From assembly GCA_002010065.2 (NCBI GenBank), contig MTMD02000002.1:310001-374000 (forward strand): a stretch of DNA of 64,000 nt, read 5' to 3'. Of the stretch, positions 41,077-49,717 are shown piece after piece (within the stretch, counting starts at the first letter, position 1; every line of letters starts with the position of its first letter). The translations under genes were made by a program, and so were the position numbers. The DNA is from Candidatus Pyrohabitans jungbluthii. GTDB lineage: Archaea > Hydrothermarchaeota > Hydrothermarchaeia > Hydrothermarchaeales > BMS3B. The notes under the pieces are model-generated. The model was not told the DNA's origin. It worked only from the letters and a program-made list of their open reading frames with translations, and searched no databases.

Positions 41077-41508
41077 CTAAAAGTTCCAAAGGTAGGGCTT
41101 CTTCACCCGCTCGCCAGCAAAGGCCACGCCCTCCGCACGAAGCAGCCTTCGCTTGACTTCGCCGCCGTAGGCATAGCCTCCCACGCGAAAGTCGCTCCTC
41201 ACCACGCGGTGACAGGGCACAATGATGGGGAAGGGGTTCTTTGCCATCACATTGCCCACGGCGCGGGCAGCGCCCGGGTAGCCTGCCGCCTTTGCAAGCG
41301 TTGCGTAGGTCGCAACTTTGCCGGGAGGTATCTCCCTCGCCTTTTCCATTACCGCCCTTTCAAAGGGTGTAAAGCCGGAAAGGTCGAGCTTCATGCTTCG
41401 CGGCAGCGCAGGAAGCACTTCTCTTGCTTCTCCGAGGATGGTGATGCGTTTGACAACACCCTGTTCTTGCATTACCTTCACTTTAAAGCCAGCGTAGGAG
41501 TAGAGCAT
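41077..41508 (-). CDS. ogt: Methylated-DNA-protein cysteine methyltransferase
   Basis: 143 residues. Removes alkyl groups from O6-alkylguanine by one-shot transfer to its own Cys, in IIVPCHRVVRSDFRVGGYAY. The helix-turn-helix region is PPGKVATYATLAKAAGYPGA with the RAVGNVMAKNP segment. The N-terminal domain is short, as in thermophilic archaeal enzymes. A TATA-like atatataaa (on the minus strand, near 41525) lies about 20 bases upstream of the ATG. Confidence 0.93.
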   Translation of the reverse strand: MLYSYAGFKVKVMQEQGVVKRITILGEAREVLPALPRSMKLDLSGFTPFERAVMEKAREIPPGKVATYATLAKAAGYPGAARAVGNVMAKNPFPIIVPCHRVVRSDFRVGGYAYGGEVKRRLLRAEGVAFAGERVKKPYLWNF

Positions 41509-41602
41509 GCAACTGTCTCGCCTTTATATATTTTATTGCTTTCGTTTGCATTCTGAATGAAGGCATCTGTAGAGAATACTCGAGTAATACTGGAGGAATA
41601 CC

Positions 41603-41791
41603 ATGCCAAAGGTAACCGTTGATATACCCCAGGAGCTTTACGATGACATGATGGCGCATGTTGGCAGGGATAAGAAGTTTGTTAACGCGAGCGATGCAAT
41701 ACGCACGGCGATACGAAAAATGCTGGACCAGCTGGACGAAATAGACCGGCGGCGGGGCAGGCTGAAGGAGGTAAAAGAGTGCGAGGAGTAG
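41603..41791 (+). CDS. Ribbon-helix-helix DNA-binding protein
   Basis: 62 residues. MPKVTVDIPQELYDDMMAHV begins with the beta strand and first helix of CopG/MetJ-type proteins, and FVNASDAIRTAIRKML gives the second helix. It overlaps queC by 13 bases, so it heads the preQ0 operon and may regulate it. GGAGGA precedes the ATG. Confidence 0.82.
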   Translation: MPKVTVDIPQELYDDMMAHVGRDKKFVNASDAIRTAIRKMLDQLDEIDRRRGRLKEVKECEE

Positions 41792-42462
41792 CGCTGCTCA
41801 GCTCCGGCATGGATTCGGTGGTTGCCACGGCGCTGGCGGTGAGAGAGGGAGAGGTTACGCTTGCGCTAACCTTCGACTACGGGCAGCGCGCAGCAGAGCG
41901 GGAGAAGGAGTACGCCGCCAGGGTGTGCGAGGCTTTGAAGATAGAGCACAGGGTGATTGCCCTGCCATGGCTAAAAGAGATAACCTACACCGCACTTGTC
42001 GCTGAAAAAGAAGCCCTGCCGGAGCTTTCTCCAGAGGAGCTGGACTCGAGCAAGGCTGAGGAAAGCGCTCGGCGCGTGTGGGTGCCCAATCGCAACGGCG
42101 TGTTTATAAACATCGCTGCCAGCTTCGCCGAAGCTCTGGGTTGCGACACCATCGTAGTCGGCTTCGACGCCGAGGAAGCGGCGACCTTTCCCGACAACTC
42201 CCGCGAGTATGTAGAGGCCGCAAATAAGGCGCTGAGCTACTCCACCCTCTCGGGGGTTAAGATATACGCCCCGCTTATAGATAAAAACAAGAGCGAAATT
42301 GCAGAGCTGGGTTTGAAGATAGGCGCACCTCTCGAGTGGAGCTGGAGCTGCTACCGCGGCGAGGCTAAGCCGTGCCTGCGCTGCGAGTCGTGCCTGCGCC
42401 GCGCCAGAGCGTTTGAGAGCATAGCTAAGAAAGACCCCCTTCTGGAGAGGCTGGGGCTATGA
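41779..42462 (+). CDS. queC: 7-cyano-7-deazaguanine (preQ0) synthase QueC
   Basis: 227 residues, GTG start within the preceding gene. Converts carboxy-deazaguanine to preQ0 using ATP and ammonia. PP-loop: ALLSSGMDSVVATALA (the usual SGGxDS reads SGMDS). Zinc site near the C-terminus: CYRGEAKPCLRCESCLRR. VPNRNGVFINIAASFAEALG is a family landmark. In archaea preQ0 goes to archaeosine in tRNA. Followed by DUF366, queE and queD. Confidence 0.94.
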   Translation: MRGVALLSSGMDSVVATALAVREGEVTLALTFDYGQRAAEREKEYAARVCEALKIEHRVIALPWLKEITYTALVAEKEALPELSPEELDSSKAEESARRVWVPNRNGVFINIAASFAEALGCDTIVVGFDAEEAATFPDNSREYVEAANKALSYSTLSGVKIYAPLIDKNKSEIAELGLKIGAPLEWSWSCYRGEAKPCLRCESCLRRARAFESIAKKDPLLERLGL

Positions 42463-43016
42463 GGGTGATTTTTCCAGAGGAGAGAATAACCTATACAGGT
42501 GAGGAACTCGCCTCGCTCTGGGCGTACCACCGCTTTCGGGTGCAGGAAGACAGCATTGTCGCCTTCCGCGGTGGGTGCGAGGTTAAAGCAGAGCACATGA
42601 TAGATCTGGAGGATAGGCTTGGGGAGGCGGAGATTTACTCGCCTGACATGCTCCATTTCATTGTGGAGCACTTCGATTCCACGAGTCTAAAGCTGACCTA
42701 TGCGAGGCAGCGCCTTCTCGCAGCGATTGCATGCGAGGCGATTGCAAAGCTGGGATATGAGGTTGTTCGCAGAGGAGATGACCTCTATTACGAAGAAAAG
42801 AAGCTGAGCGTCAGCATAGCGAGTGTTTCCCCGGTCAGCGCGAAGATTCACTTCGGAATCAATGTGAAGAGCGACAAGTATATGAGTCTTGAGAGGATGG
42901 GGGTGAAGAACCCCATGAAGCTCCTCCGCAGAATAGCTAAGGCGTATGCGGATGAAATTTCAGATATAGAGCGCGACCTGCGCAAGGCTAAGCCCCTGGG
43001 GGTGTACCATGGTTAG
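42459..43016 (+). CDS. DUF366 family protein
   Basis: 185 residues. Matches the archaeal DUF366 family (AYHRFRVQEDSIVAFRGGCE, HFIVEHFDSTSLKLTYARQR, SIASVSPVSAKIHFGINVKS). It overlaps queC by 4 bases and queE by 8 bases, so it is translated with the preQ0 genes. No catalytic role is established to my knowledge; the tight coupling suggests a part in deazaguanine synthesis or delivery. Confidence 0.82.
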   Translation: MRVIFPEERITYTGEELASLWAYHRFRVQEDSIVAFRGGCEVKAEHMIDLEDRLGEAEIYSPDMLHFIVEHFDSTSLKLTYARQRLLAAIACEAIAKLGYEVVRRGDDLYYEEKKLSVSIASVSPVSAKIHFGINVKSDKYMSLERMGVKNPMKLLRRIAKAYADEISDIERDLRKAKPLGVYHG

Positions 43017-43728
43017 TGCTCCCCTGCTGGAGGTCTTCTGCTCTGTGCAGGGCGAGGGGCCTTTTCTGGGCGCGAGGCAGGTTTTTATACGCTTCGCTGG
43101 CTGCAACCTCGCCTGCGACTACTGCGACACTCCCACAGGAGAAACACCTCACTGCAAAGTGGAGCGCGTCCCGGGCTCTGGAGAATTTACGCTCGTCGCC
43201 AATCCCGTCTCGACTGAGCTTGCCTCAGAGCTTGCCAGGAGCTACGGTAAGGTGCATTCCCTCGCTCTCACCGGCGGCGAGCCCCTGCTGTACGCGGAGT
43301 TTATAAAAGCCCTTGATGCTGGCGTGCCCCTCTATCTGGAGTCCAACATGACGTTGCCAGAGAAGGCGAGAAAGGTAAAAAACGTTATTTCCATCGTTGC
43401 GGGCGACTTTAAGGTTAGAGAGGTGCTCCACGGCGTAAGGAAGAGCTATGAGGAGCTGAAGGAGGCTACGATCGCGTGCTTCAAGGTTTTGAGGAGTTCA
43501 CGCGAGAGGTACACCTTCTGCAAGATTGTGCTCCCCTCGCGCTTTGACGCCGAGGAGGTGCTCGCCAATGTGGAATCAGTAAAGGAGTACATAAGCATGG
43601 TGGTGCTTCAGCCCGTGTGGCAGGATGCGCCTCCGCAAGAAGAGATTCTATCCCTGCAGGAGAGGCTTTTGGATGTTGTGGAGACGAGGATAATTCCCCA
43701 GACGCATAAGATTCTTGGCATGCGATGA
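43009..43728 (+). CDS. queE: 7-carboxy-7-deazaguanine synthase QueE
   Basis: 239-residue radical SAM enzyme that ring-contracts carboxy-tetrahydropterin. EVFCSVQGEGPFLGARQVFI is the family start; the cluster motif is CNLACDYC (C-x4-C-x2-C, counted as in the text), followed by the TGGEPLLY SAM-binding loop. The middle region is longer than minimal QueE. Overlaps DUF366 by 8 bases; queD follows after 9 bases. Confidence 0.93.
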   Translation: MVSAPLLEVFCSVQGEGPFLGARQVFIRFAGCNLACDYCDTPTGETPHCKVERVPGSGEFTLVANPVSTELASELARSYGKVHSLALTGGEPLLYAEFIKALDAGVPLYLESNMTLPEKARKVKNVISIVAGDFKVREVLHGVRKSYEELKEATIACFKVLRSSRERYTFCKIVLPSRFDAEEVLANVESVKEYISMVVLQPVWQDAPPQEEILSLQERLLDVVETRIIPQTHKILGMR

Positions 43729-43737
43729 GGTGAGGCT

Positions 43738-44070
43738 ATGAGGTTAGGCATTGTAGAACATTTCGATGCCGCGCATTATTTACCAGAGCACAAAAGCTGT
43801 GGAATAATGCACGGTCACACGTATAAGGTTGAGGTAATCCTTGAGGGCGAGCCCAAGGATGGGATAATTATTGACTTCGCGGACGTTAAGGCAGCTCTTC
43901 GCGAGGTACTCGCTGAGTACGACCACCGCGTGCTCAACGAGCTTCTCCCTTACCCGAGTGCAGAGAACATCTGCATAAGCATTTATAAGAAGCTCAAGAC
44001 CAAGCTGAACTTCCCTCTCACTGTACGCCTGTGGGAGGGCGAAGGCAAGTGGGTGGAGATTGGAGACTGA
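43738..44070 (+). CDS. queD: 6-carboxytetrahydropterin synthase QueD
   Basis: 110 residues. FDAAHYLPEHKSCGIMHGHT contains the zinc His residues and catalytic Cys; GIIIDFADVKAALREVLAEY and DHRVLNELLPYPSAENICIS are family landmarks. It makes carboxytetrahydropterin for QueE. AGGTGAGGC precedes the ATG. It completes the set queC-DUF366-queE-queD. Confidence 0.94.
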   Translation: MRLGIVEHFDAAHYLPEHKSCGIMHGHTYKVEVILEGEPKDGIIIDFADVKAALREVLAEYDHRVLNELLPYPSAENICISIYKKLKTKLNFPLTVRLWEGEGKWVEIGD

Positions 44071-44071
44071 G

Positions 44072-44797
44072 GTGAGGACAACGCAGGCTGTGATCCTCGC
44101 CGGGGGTAAGGGGAAGAGGCTCCAGCCCTTTACCAGTGCTGTGCCAAAGGCGATACTCCCGGTAAGGGGCAAAGCCGTGATTCTCCACCAGCTCAAAGCG
44201 CTGGAGGAGGCAGGTATTGAGGAGGTGCTGGTGGTTAGGGGCGCGCAGGGAGAGAAAATAGAGCGCTTTCTAAGCTCTCAAGGAAAGAGGGTGAAGTTTA
44301 TCACGCAACCTAAGCCTCTTGGCTCCGCCCACGCTCTCAGTCTGGCGCTCCCCCATCTCCAGGGTGACTTCGTCGCCTTGGCGTGCGATTACGTCTTTCC
44401 GTCCGCGCACCTTAAAGAGCTTCTCCGCATGCACCATTCGGCGAAGGCTGCGGCTACGCTGAGCCTGAAGCGCATGGACAGGGATAAAATAAAAGAAGCC
44501 AGCACCGTTATGCTCAGGGAGGGCAGGGTGGTTAGGATAGTGGAAAAGCCCAGCGAAGAGGAGATACTCAGCGAGATTGCGGCGGCTCCGCTATATGTTT
44601 TCAGCCCGCAAGCCAAGCCCTTCATCGCCAGCGTTGAGGTCTCGCCTCGAGGAGAGTATGAGATTCCCAGCGCGATTCAGAACATGATAAACGCCGGTTT
44701 AGAGGTTCGCGGAGTGCTCACACAGGAGTGGGCACACCTCTCGCGCTGGCAGGACCTGCTCAGGCTGAACTTTCCCTATCTCGCAGACTACCTCTAA
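44072..44797 (+). CDS. Sugar-phosphate nucleotidyltransferase
   Basis: 241 residues from GTG 44072, with GGAG 6 bases upstream; a TTG at 44060 inside queD is the alternative. The glycosyltransferase-A-like fold shows VILAGGKGKRLQPFTSAVPK (nucleotide loop), the FVALACDYVFP metal site and RVVRIVEKPSEEE. Related to glucose-1-phosphate thymidylyl/uridylyltransferases but lacks a C-terminal hexapeptide domain. Sugar not determinable. Converges with the next gene, overlapping 4 bases. Confidence 0.85.
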   Translation: MRTTQAVILAGGKGKRLQPFTSAVPKAILPVRGKAVILHQLKALEEAGIEEVLVVRGAQGEKIERFLSSQGKRVKFITQPKPLGSAHALSLALPHLQGDFVALACDYVFPSAHLKELLRMHHSAKAAATLSLKRMDRDKIKEASTVMLREGRVVRIVEKPSEEEILSEIAAAPLYVFSPQAKPFIASVEVSPRGEYEIPSAIQNMINAGLEVRGVLTQEWAHLSRWQDLLRLNFPYLADYL

Positions 44798-45348
44798 TAC
44801 TCAAGCTTATCCAGCATCTCCCGCAATCGCGTGAGTCTCGCGGAGAAGCCCTCCCATTCCCCAAGCTCTATCGGCTTATCCAGCGCATCTGAGAAATTCA
44901 ACCTCAGAAAGTGGCTGTAGTGCTGGTGGTACTCCAGAGCAAGGTCGAAGTAGCGCATCTCAAGCTTCTTGGGCGGGTGGTACAGGAGCTTTATGTCTTC
45001 CTCAAGCTCAGCCGCCAGGGTTTTAATCTCAGCCAAAATGCGACCTGCCACCCTCTCCCAGGCAACCTCCTCAAAACCCCGCTTGGTTAAACCCTCCTCC
45101 AGTAGGGCCTTTTTAACCTCCACCTTTGAATCGCCCTCAAAATTAGGTCCATGCACAAAAGCCAAGCCACGAAGGGTGCTTTCCTCTGGCTCAAGTGCAA
45201 GAAGCACCTTATCTTTAGCGAGGTTCTCAAGGTTCCTGTTCAGCGTCTCGCGGTTAACCTCGCCCTTTATCCTTGAAATTACCTTTTCCGCCTCTTCTGG
45301 AGAAAAAAGAAATAGTTCGCTGGCGATGGCAAGGATGAGCTCTCTCAT
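44794..45348 (-). CDS. Helical protein of unknown function
   Basis: 184 residues, mostly charged helices. The N-terminus (LAIASELFLFSPEEAEKVIS, KGEVNRETLNRNLENLAKDK) resembles a small winged-helix or UBA-like unit; the C-terminal half (MRYFDLALEYHQHYSHFLRL) is a helical bundle. No catalytic motif recognised. It overlaps the UPF0147 gene by 4 bases, so the two are coupled. Confidence 0.65.
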   Translation of the reverse strand: MRELILAIASELFLFSPEEAEKVISRIKGEVNRETLNRNLENLAKDKVLLALEPEESTLRGLAFVHGPNFEGDSKVEVKKALLEEGLTKRGFEEVAWERVAGRILAEIKTLAAELEEDIKLLYHPPKKLEMRYFDLALEYHQHYSHFLRLNFSDALDKPIELGEWEGFSARLTRLREMLDKLEY

Positions 45349-45602
45349 GTCTTTATGGTCTCAAGTTCACTGGAAATGTTCCAGATTATTGTTCTTGCAT
45401 GCAGAGGCAGGTTCCTGTCGTTGCTTATCTCCTCCAAGATATAGATGGCAGAGCTTACCCTTACCCCTAAATCCTCCTTTTCGTTCATTAATGTGTTTTT
45501 CGCCTCCTCCGCGGCTCTGCGAATGTTGCGGGGAATGGATGTATCCTCAATCACCTGGTTCAGAACTTCGCAAATCTGTCTTACCTTTTCCTCGTGTTCC
45601 AT
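45345..45602 (-). CDS. UPF0147 family protein
   Basis: 85-residue helical archaeal protein with the family pattern ICEVLNQVIEDTSIPRNIRR, AAEEAKNTLMNEKEDLGVRV, SAIYILEEISNDRNLPLHAR. Function unknown. AGGTGATTAC precedes the ATG. The 88-base gap upstream holds TATA-like stretches for both directions (ttatatatttttt at about 45654; gttataaaaaatt at 45669). Confidence 0.88.
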   Translation of the reverse strand: MEHEEKVRQICEVLNQVIEDTSIPRNIRRAAEEAKNTLMNEKEDLGVRVSSAIYILEEISNDRNLPLHARTIIWNISSELETIKT

Positions 45603-45690
45603 GTAATCACCTCCAAAAAGGCGGAAAAGTAATTCGACGAGCAGGTCACTACCTTATATATTTTTTACGTTATAAAAAATTACTGGTAGT

Positions 45691-46053
45691 ATGGAAAAGG
45701 AGGCTACGATTAAGAAGATGGCTGAGCTGCTGCTGAGCAGGGCTACAATGCTCGCTTACCACTGCCCCAACTGCGGCGCGCCGCTATTCGAGAAGGAAGG
45801 TAAGGTGCTGTGCCCTACCTGCGGCGAGGTCAAGGTGATACGGGAGGGCGAAGAAGCGGAGGGGAAAGAGGAGAGCATCCCTCAGGCTAAGGCAGAGGTT
45901 GAGCCCCAGGAAGGGGATGAGATTCTCCTGGAGAAGAGGAAGGAATTGCTTCTGCGCCTGAAGGAGGAGAAGGATTTAAGGGTTATACTGGATATTCTGG
46001 ATGCGATAAAGCGGATAGATGAGATTATGAAGAGTAAAACTTCAGATAGGTAA
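45691..46053 (+). CDS. Sjogren/scleroderma autoantigen 1-type zinc-ribbon protein
   Basis: 120 residues. KKMAELLLSRATMLAYHCPN begins the archaeal autoantigen-p27 family, with a zinc ribbon CPNCGAP ... CPTCGEV, an acidic linker, and a C-terminal helix (VILDILDAIKRIDEIMKS). In archaea the role is unknown. A second stretch encoding a like C-terminal helix lies at about 46168-46235 (see findings). Confidence 0.85.
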   Translation: MEKEATIKKMAELLLSRATMLAYHCPNCGAPLFEKEGKVLCPTCGEVKVIREGEEAEGKEESIPQAKAEVEPQEGDEILLEKRKELLLRLKEEKDLRVILDILDAIKRIDEIMKSKTSDR

Positions 46054-46122
46054 TATTTAGTAAAATTTAGATTCCAGTAAAAAATAACAGAGGGGACCTG
46101 CTTTTAATAGAAAACTTCTGAA

Positions 46123-46704
46123 TTAGTTAATAAGATCACGCAATCTCTCTATTCTCCTATCTAAAGATTGATAGCTGTTATACTGAACATCCTCGAGGCT
46201 GTGAAGAGGATAGACGCGATTCTCAAGGGCGTCTCCGAATACAAGGTCGCAGAGCAGGGAAACCCTTTCATACCTTCTGCTGAGGAGATAAAAGGTATAG
46301 CCGAGGCAGCCACTTCTTCTCGGGTCATGGTCATGCCAGAAAAAGCCGCCTCCCATTAGAATTTGCTTTGGGGCAAAGCTATTAATAAAATTAAAGAACC
46401 TTCTCCAGCCGAAGAAGCCCACGGGTCTTGGGCTATCAGCAAAGGTTTCCACAAAATAAAACTCTCTCCAAGGAGCAAGTCTGCCGAAATGTTCTGCGCT
46501 TCTCTCAATCTTCCCCTTCTCCTCAAGCACAACAATAGGCCCATTAAACCGGCGCAGAAACTCCGCAAGGTTCCTGTAGTAGTCAGCGAGTAGAGGGCTC
46601 TTCTGAAGGAAGAGGGGGTGCACGAGAATTGCGATATTTTCTGCTCTGCTCGGTGGATAGCCTTTTAGTGAATATATTCCTTTATTGAGCTTAAATAGCC
46701 TCAT
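46123..46704 (-). CDS. Conserved-looking hypothetical protein
   Basis: 193 residues. Alpha/beta pattern: ENIAILVHPLFLQKSPLLAD, GPIVVLEEKG, QILMGGGFFWHDHDPRRSG, CLGYTFYLLSRRYERVSLLC. The GGGFFWHDHDP turn with His and Asp looks like a possible metal or active site, but I do not recognise a family. Codon use in the last 35 codons is unusual, and that stretch is antisense to a relic-like helix. GlyRS lies 10 bases upstream of its start on the same strand. Confidence 0.6.
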   Translation of the reverse strand: MRLFKLNKGIYSLKGYPPSRAENIAILVHPLFLQKSPLLADYYRNLAEFLRRFNGPIVVLEEKGKIERSAEHFGRLAPWREFYFVETFADSPRPVGFFGWRRFFNFINSFAPKQILMGGGFFWHDHDPRRSGCLGYTFYLLSRRYERVSLLCDLVFGDALENRVYPLHSLEDVQYNSYQSLDRRIERLRDLIN

Positions 46705-46714
46705 TACGCAGCAC

Positions 46715-48424
46715 CTAAGAGAGCAGCTCTGGGAAGCTCTTTTTCCCCTCTATCAAATCACATAAAATCTCCGCCACTTCGCCTCTTGGTACGCGCACCT
46801 GCTGCGCTGAGTCGCGCTCCCTTATCGTGACCGTCTCATCTTCAAGGGTGTCGAAATCTATGGTTACCGCGAAGGGCACGCCTATCTCGTCCACGCGAGC
46901 ATAGCGCCTGCCTATGGAGTCGCTGGCGTCGTAGAGCGCGAGAATGCCAGCACGTTTAACCTCATCGAATATCTCCCTCGCCACCTTTACAAGCTCCTCG
47001 CGGTTGAGCAGCGGGAACACCGCCGCCTTCACCGGCGCCAGCCTGGGGCTGAGCCTCAGCACGTTCTTGCCCTCTCGCTGGTAGTAGGCGTTTTCAAGCA
47101 CGCAGTAAAAGATGCGGTCAATCCCAAAGCTGGGCTCAATAACGTGGGGGATGAACTTCTCACCGGTTATCGTCTCCTCCACCTCTTTTACCTCAGCGTG
47201 CTCCCGCGTAATGGTCACCTTCTCTTCAGCGACGCTAATCTCAACGCTACCCTGCTCGGCGAAGCGCTCCACTTCGCTCTCGGGAAGCTCCTTCAGTGCC
47301 TCCGCAACCTTCCCCGCGAGGCGCTTAAACTCGGGCCCGAGCTTTGACATTTTCGGCTCTAGCACAAGGCGCCTGCGCTTGATTGGCTCGGGAAACTGAC
47401 GAAAGGCGCGCAGCTCAACGCCACTGTGCTTTTCGTGCGCCTTTAAGTCGTAATCTGTTCTGTCAGCTATACCCACTACCTCAATCCAGCCGAAACGTTG
47501 CGTTCGCACCTCAGCGTCCCAGCAGTCAGCGGCGTAGTGAGCCATCTCCTCGCGGAGGTGCTGCCTGAAGCGCAGCTTTTCGTAGGGTATCCCCAGCTCA
47601 AGCAAGAAGCGCTGGGTGTGCACTAGATAATAGCACAGAAACTCATGCTTCACAATGCCGCGCTCTACCGCCTCCCTCGCGGTGAGTTCCACCACATCCT
47701 CCTGTTCCTGAGGCAAGAGCCTGAGCTTCTCCTCGGCGTAGCGTGAGAAGTTGGGGTGCGTTTTGTCCTTGGGGTCTATGAATATCTCCACCTCAGCTTG
47801 GGTAAACTCACGCAGACGAATTAAGCCCTGCCTCGGCGAAATCTCGTTTCTGTAAGCTTTGCCTATCTGCGCAACGCCGAAGGGCAGCTTCTTGCGGTAG
47901 AAGGAGTAAAGCCTGGGGAAAAGAATGAACATGCCCTGCGCTGTCTCAGGGCGCAGGTAGCCCACCTTCTTCCTCCCCGGTCCAATGTAGGTCTTGAACA
48001 TAAGGTTATAGCTGTAAACCTCGCTGAGCTTGCCCCCGCAGTCTGGACATCGCAGCTTATGCTCGCGTATAAGCTTATCCAGCTCCTTGAAGCTCAGCCC
48101 GTCGGTTTTTATATCCAGGGCTGCGCTGATCAGATGGTCTGCGCGAAAAGCTGAGCCGCACTTCTCGCAGCTCACCAGAGGGTCGACGAAGTTGCTCACG
48201 TGCCCAGAGGCTATAAACACATCCTCAGGTGAAATCGTGGGAGAGGAAATTTCAAAGAAGCCCTCCTCCACGACGAAGTAGCGACGCCATATATCTTCCA
48301 AGTTCTTCTTCAGCGCCGCCCCGAGAGGCGCGTAGTCATAGAATCCACTAACCCCACCGTAGATCTCATAGCTCGGGTTTATGAAGCCCCTTCTCAGGGC
48401 TATCTCCATTACGTCGCCGCTCAT
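46715..48424 (-). CDS. glyS: Glycyl-tRNA synthetase, archaeal/eukaryal type
   Basis: 569-residue class II synthetase that works as a homodimer. ALRRGFINPSYEIYGGVSGF and DYAPLGAALKKNLEDIWRR open the catalytic domain; motif 2 is FRNEISPRQGLIRLREFTQA; a Cys pair set (CEKCGSAF, CPDCGGKL) marks an insertion that binds zinc; the C-terminal anticodon-binding domain runs from about 470 (LAPVKAAVFPLLNREELVKV). Length is normal. Confidence 0.95.
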   Translation of the reverse strand: MSGDVMEIALRRGFINPSYEIYGGVSGFYDYAPLGAALKKNLEDIWRRYFVVEEGFFEISSPTISPEDVFIASGHVSNFVDPLVSCEKCGSAFRADHLISAALDIKTDGLSFKELDKLIREHKLRCPDCGGKLSEVYSYNLMFKTYIGPGRKKVGYLRPETAQGMFILFPRLYSFYRKKLPFGVAQIGKAYRNEISPRQGLIRLREFTQAEVEIFIDPKDKTHPNFSRYAEEKLRLLPQEQEDVVELTAREAVERGIVKHEFLCYYLVHTQRFLLELGIPYEKLRFRQHLREEMAHYAADCWDAEVRTQRFGWIEVVGIADRTDYDLKAHEKHSGVELRAFRQFPEPIKRRRLVLEPKMSKLGPEFKRLAGKVAEALKELPESEVERFAEQGSVEISVAEEKVTITREHAEVKEVEETITGEKFIPHVIEPSFGIDRIFYCVLENAYYQREGKNVLRLSPRLAPVKAAVFPLLNREELVKVAREIFDEVKRAGILALYDASDSIGRRYARVDEIGVPFAVTIDFDTLEDETVTIRERDSAQQVRVPRGEVAEILCDLIEGKKSFPELLS

Positions 48425-48436
48425 GTCCCCAAAAAA

Positions 48437-49270
48437 TTAAAACATAGCCTTCAGAAGGCTTATGTCCTTGACCATGCCTATGAGGTCACCCTCCGCGTTA
48501 ATCACAGGAATCTGCTCTATGCGCTTCTTTGCCATACGCTTGGCACACTCGCTAACGCTTGTGCGCTTTGTCACCGTAACCACGTCCTTCACCATGACAT
48601 CCTTAACCCGCTTATCTGGCAGCTCTAAGCGCTTTTTGGTTATATATATAACGTTCTTTGAATCCCAGCCCCAGCGGTCGCCCTCTGTCCCGCCAGAAAG
48701 CTCTGATTTGTGGGTGCTCTCAGTTATTTCAAAAACCTTAAGCAGGTCGGTGTCGCCGATTATACCAGACATCTTGCCCTCGTTGTCAAGTACAGGCAGA
48801 GCGCGCTCCCCGCTGAGGCGCATTATCTCATACGCCACCTTAAGCGGAGTCTCTTCCCATACTGTGGTAATCTTCGACTCCATATACTTCTCCACGGGCT
48901 CTGAGATGTTCATCTTGGCAATAGCACGCCACACTATATCGCTAACAGTTACTATTCCCACGAGATGAGAGTCGGTAACCACCGGCATTCTCCTGAAATT
49001 CTTCTCCAGAAAAGCGCGAGCCACGTTTTTGATGTCCTCCTCAGGTGTGGTTGTGTGAACCTCTCGCGTCATGAGCAGCGCAAGCTGCCCCTCCTCAGGG
49101 TTCCGCGCAAAATCACTCCTGGTTACTATGCCCATTAATTCTTTAGTACCCCGCTTAACCACGGGTATGCCAGAGATGTTGTGCTTTAACAAAAGCTCCA
49201 GCGCTTCGGAGCTGTTCCCAGGTACTTCAGCATACACTACATTCTCTGTCATTATGTCCTTGACCTTCAC
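48437..49270 (-). CDS. Four-CBS-domain protein
   Basis: 277 residues made of two tandem Bateman modules: VKDIMTENVVYAEVPGNSSE, LLMTREVHTTTPEEDIKNVA, EKYMESKITTVWEETPLKVA and VKDVMVKDVVTVTKRTSVSE each start a CBS unit. Such proteins bind adenosyl nucleotides and act as energy or redox sensors; the partner is not evident. UspA lies 18 bases downstream in transcription-independent order (its start is upstream at 49717), so the two may form one transcript. Confidence 0.9.
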   Translation of the reverse strand: MKVKDIMTENVVYAEVPGNSSEALELLLKHNISGIPVVKRGTKELMGIVTRSDFARNPEEGQLALLMTREVHTTTPEEDIKNVARAFLEKNFRRMPVVTDSHLVGIVTVSDIVWRAIAKMNISEPVEKYMESKITTVWEETPLKVAYEIMRLSGERALPVLDNEGKMSGIIGDTDLLKVFEITESTHKSELSGGTEGDRWGWDSKNVIYITKKRLELPDKRVKDVMVKDVVTVTKRTSVSECAKRMAKKRIEQIPVINAEGDLIGMVKDISLLKAMF

Positions 49271-49288
49271 AGCAGGAGCCTCCTGAAG

Positions 49289-49717
49289 TTACTTATGGAC
49301 AACCATCACCGGGCAAGAAGAAGTTCTCACCACCTTCTCGGCAACACTACCGAGTAAAAACCTATCTAAACCTGTTCTTCCGGCGGTGCCCATAACTATT
49401 AGATCGGCATTTTTCTCCTTCGCGGTCTCTACAATCTCCTCCGCTGGTATGCCCTCTTTGATTATCGTCTCGTACTCCACTCCAAGCTCTTCCGCAAGCT
49501 TTTCCACAGTCTCAAGCGCTTTCTTTCCCTCTTCCTCGAGCAGGACGCGCATACTTTCCCACACAGCCTCGGTGGGTATACCTGCAAAGGCGGAGATATC
49601 TATAACGTACAGTCCGTAAACCTTGGCGTTGAGCGCCTTAGCGAGCTTCACCCCATGCTCCACCGCCTGTTCGGCGATTTCTGAACCATCTGTGGGTATG
49701 AGTATGTTCTTATACAA
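49289..49717 (-). CDS. Universal stress protein UspA family
   Basis: 142 residues. MYKNILIPTDGSEIAEQAVE and the ATP-binding signature GTAGRTGLDRFLLGSVAEKV are clear, so it is the nucleotide-binding subclass. Cytoplasmic dimer, role in stress or energy sensing. Its start overlaps the upstream amidohydrolase end by 8 bases, and a CBS protein follows, a frequent pairing. Confidence 0.93.
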   Translation of the reverse strand: MYKNILIPTDGSEIAEQAVEHGVKLAKALNAKVYGLYVIDISAFAGIPTEAVWESMRVLLEEEGKKALETVEKLAEELGVEYETIIKEGIPAEEIVETAKEKNADLIVMGTAGRTGLDRFLLGSVAEKVVRTSSCPVMVVHK

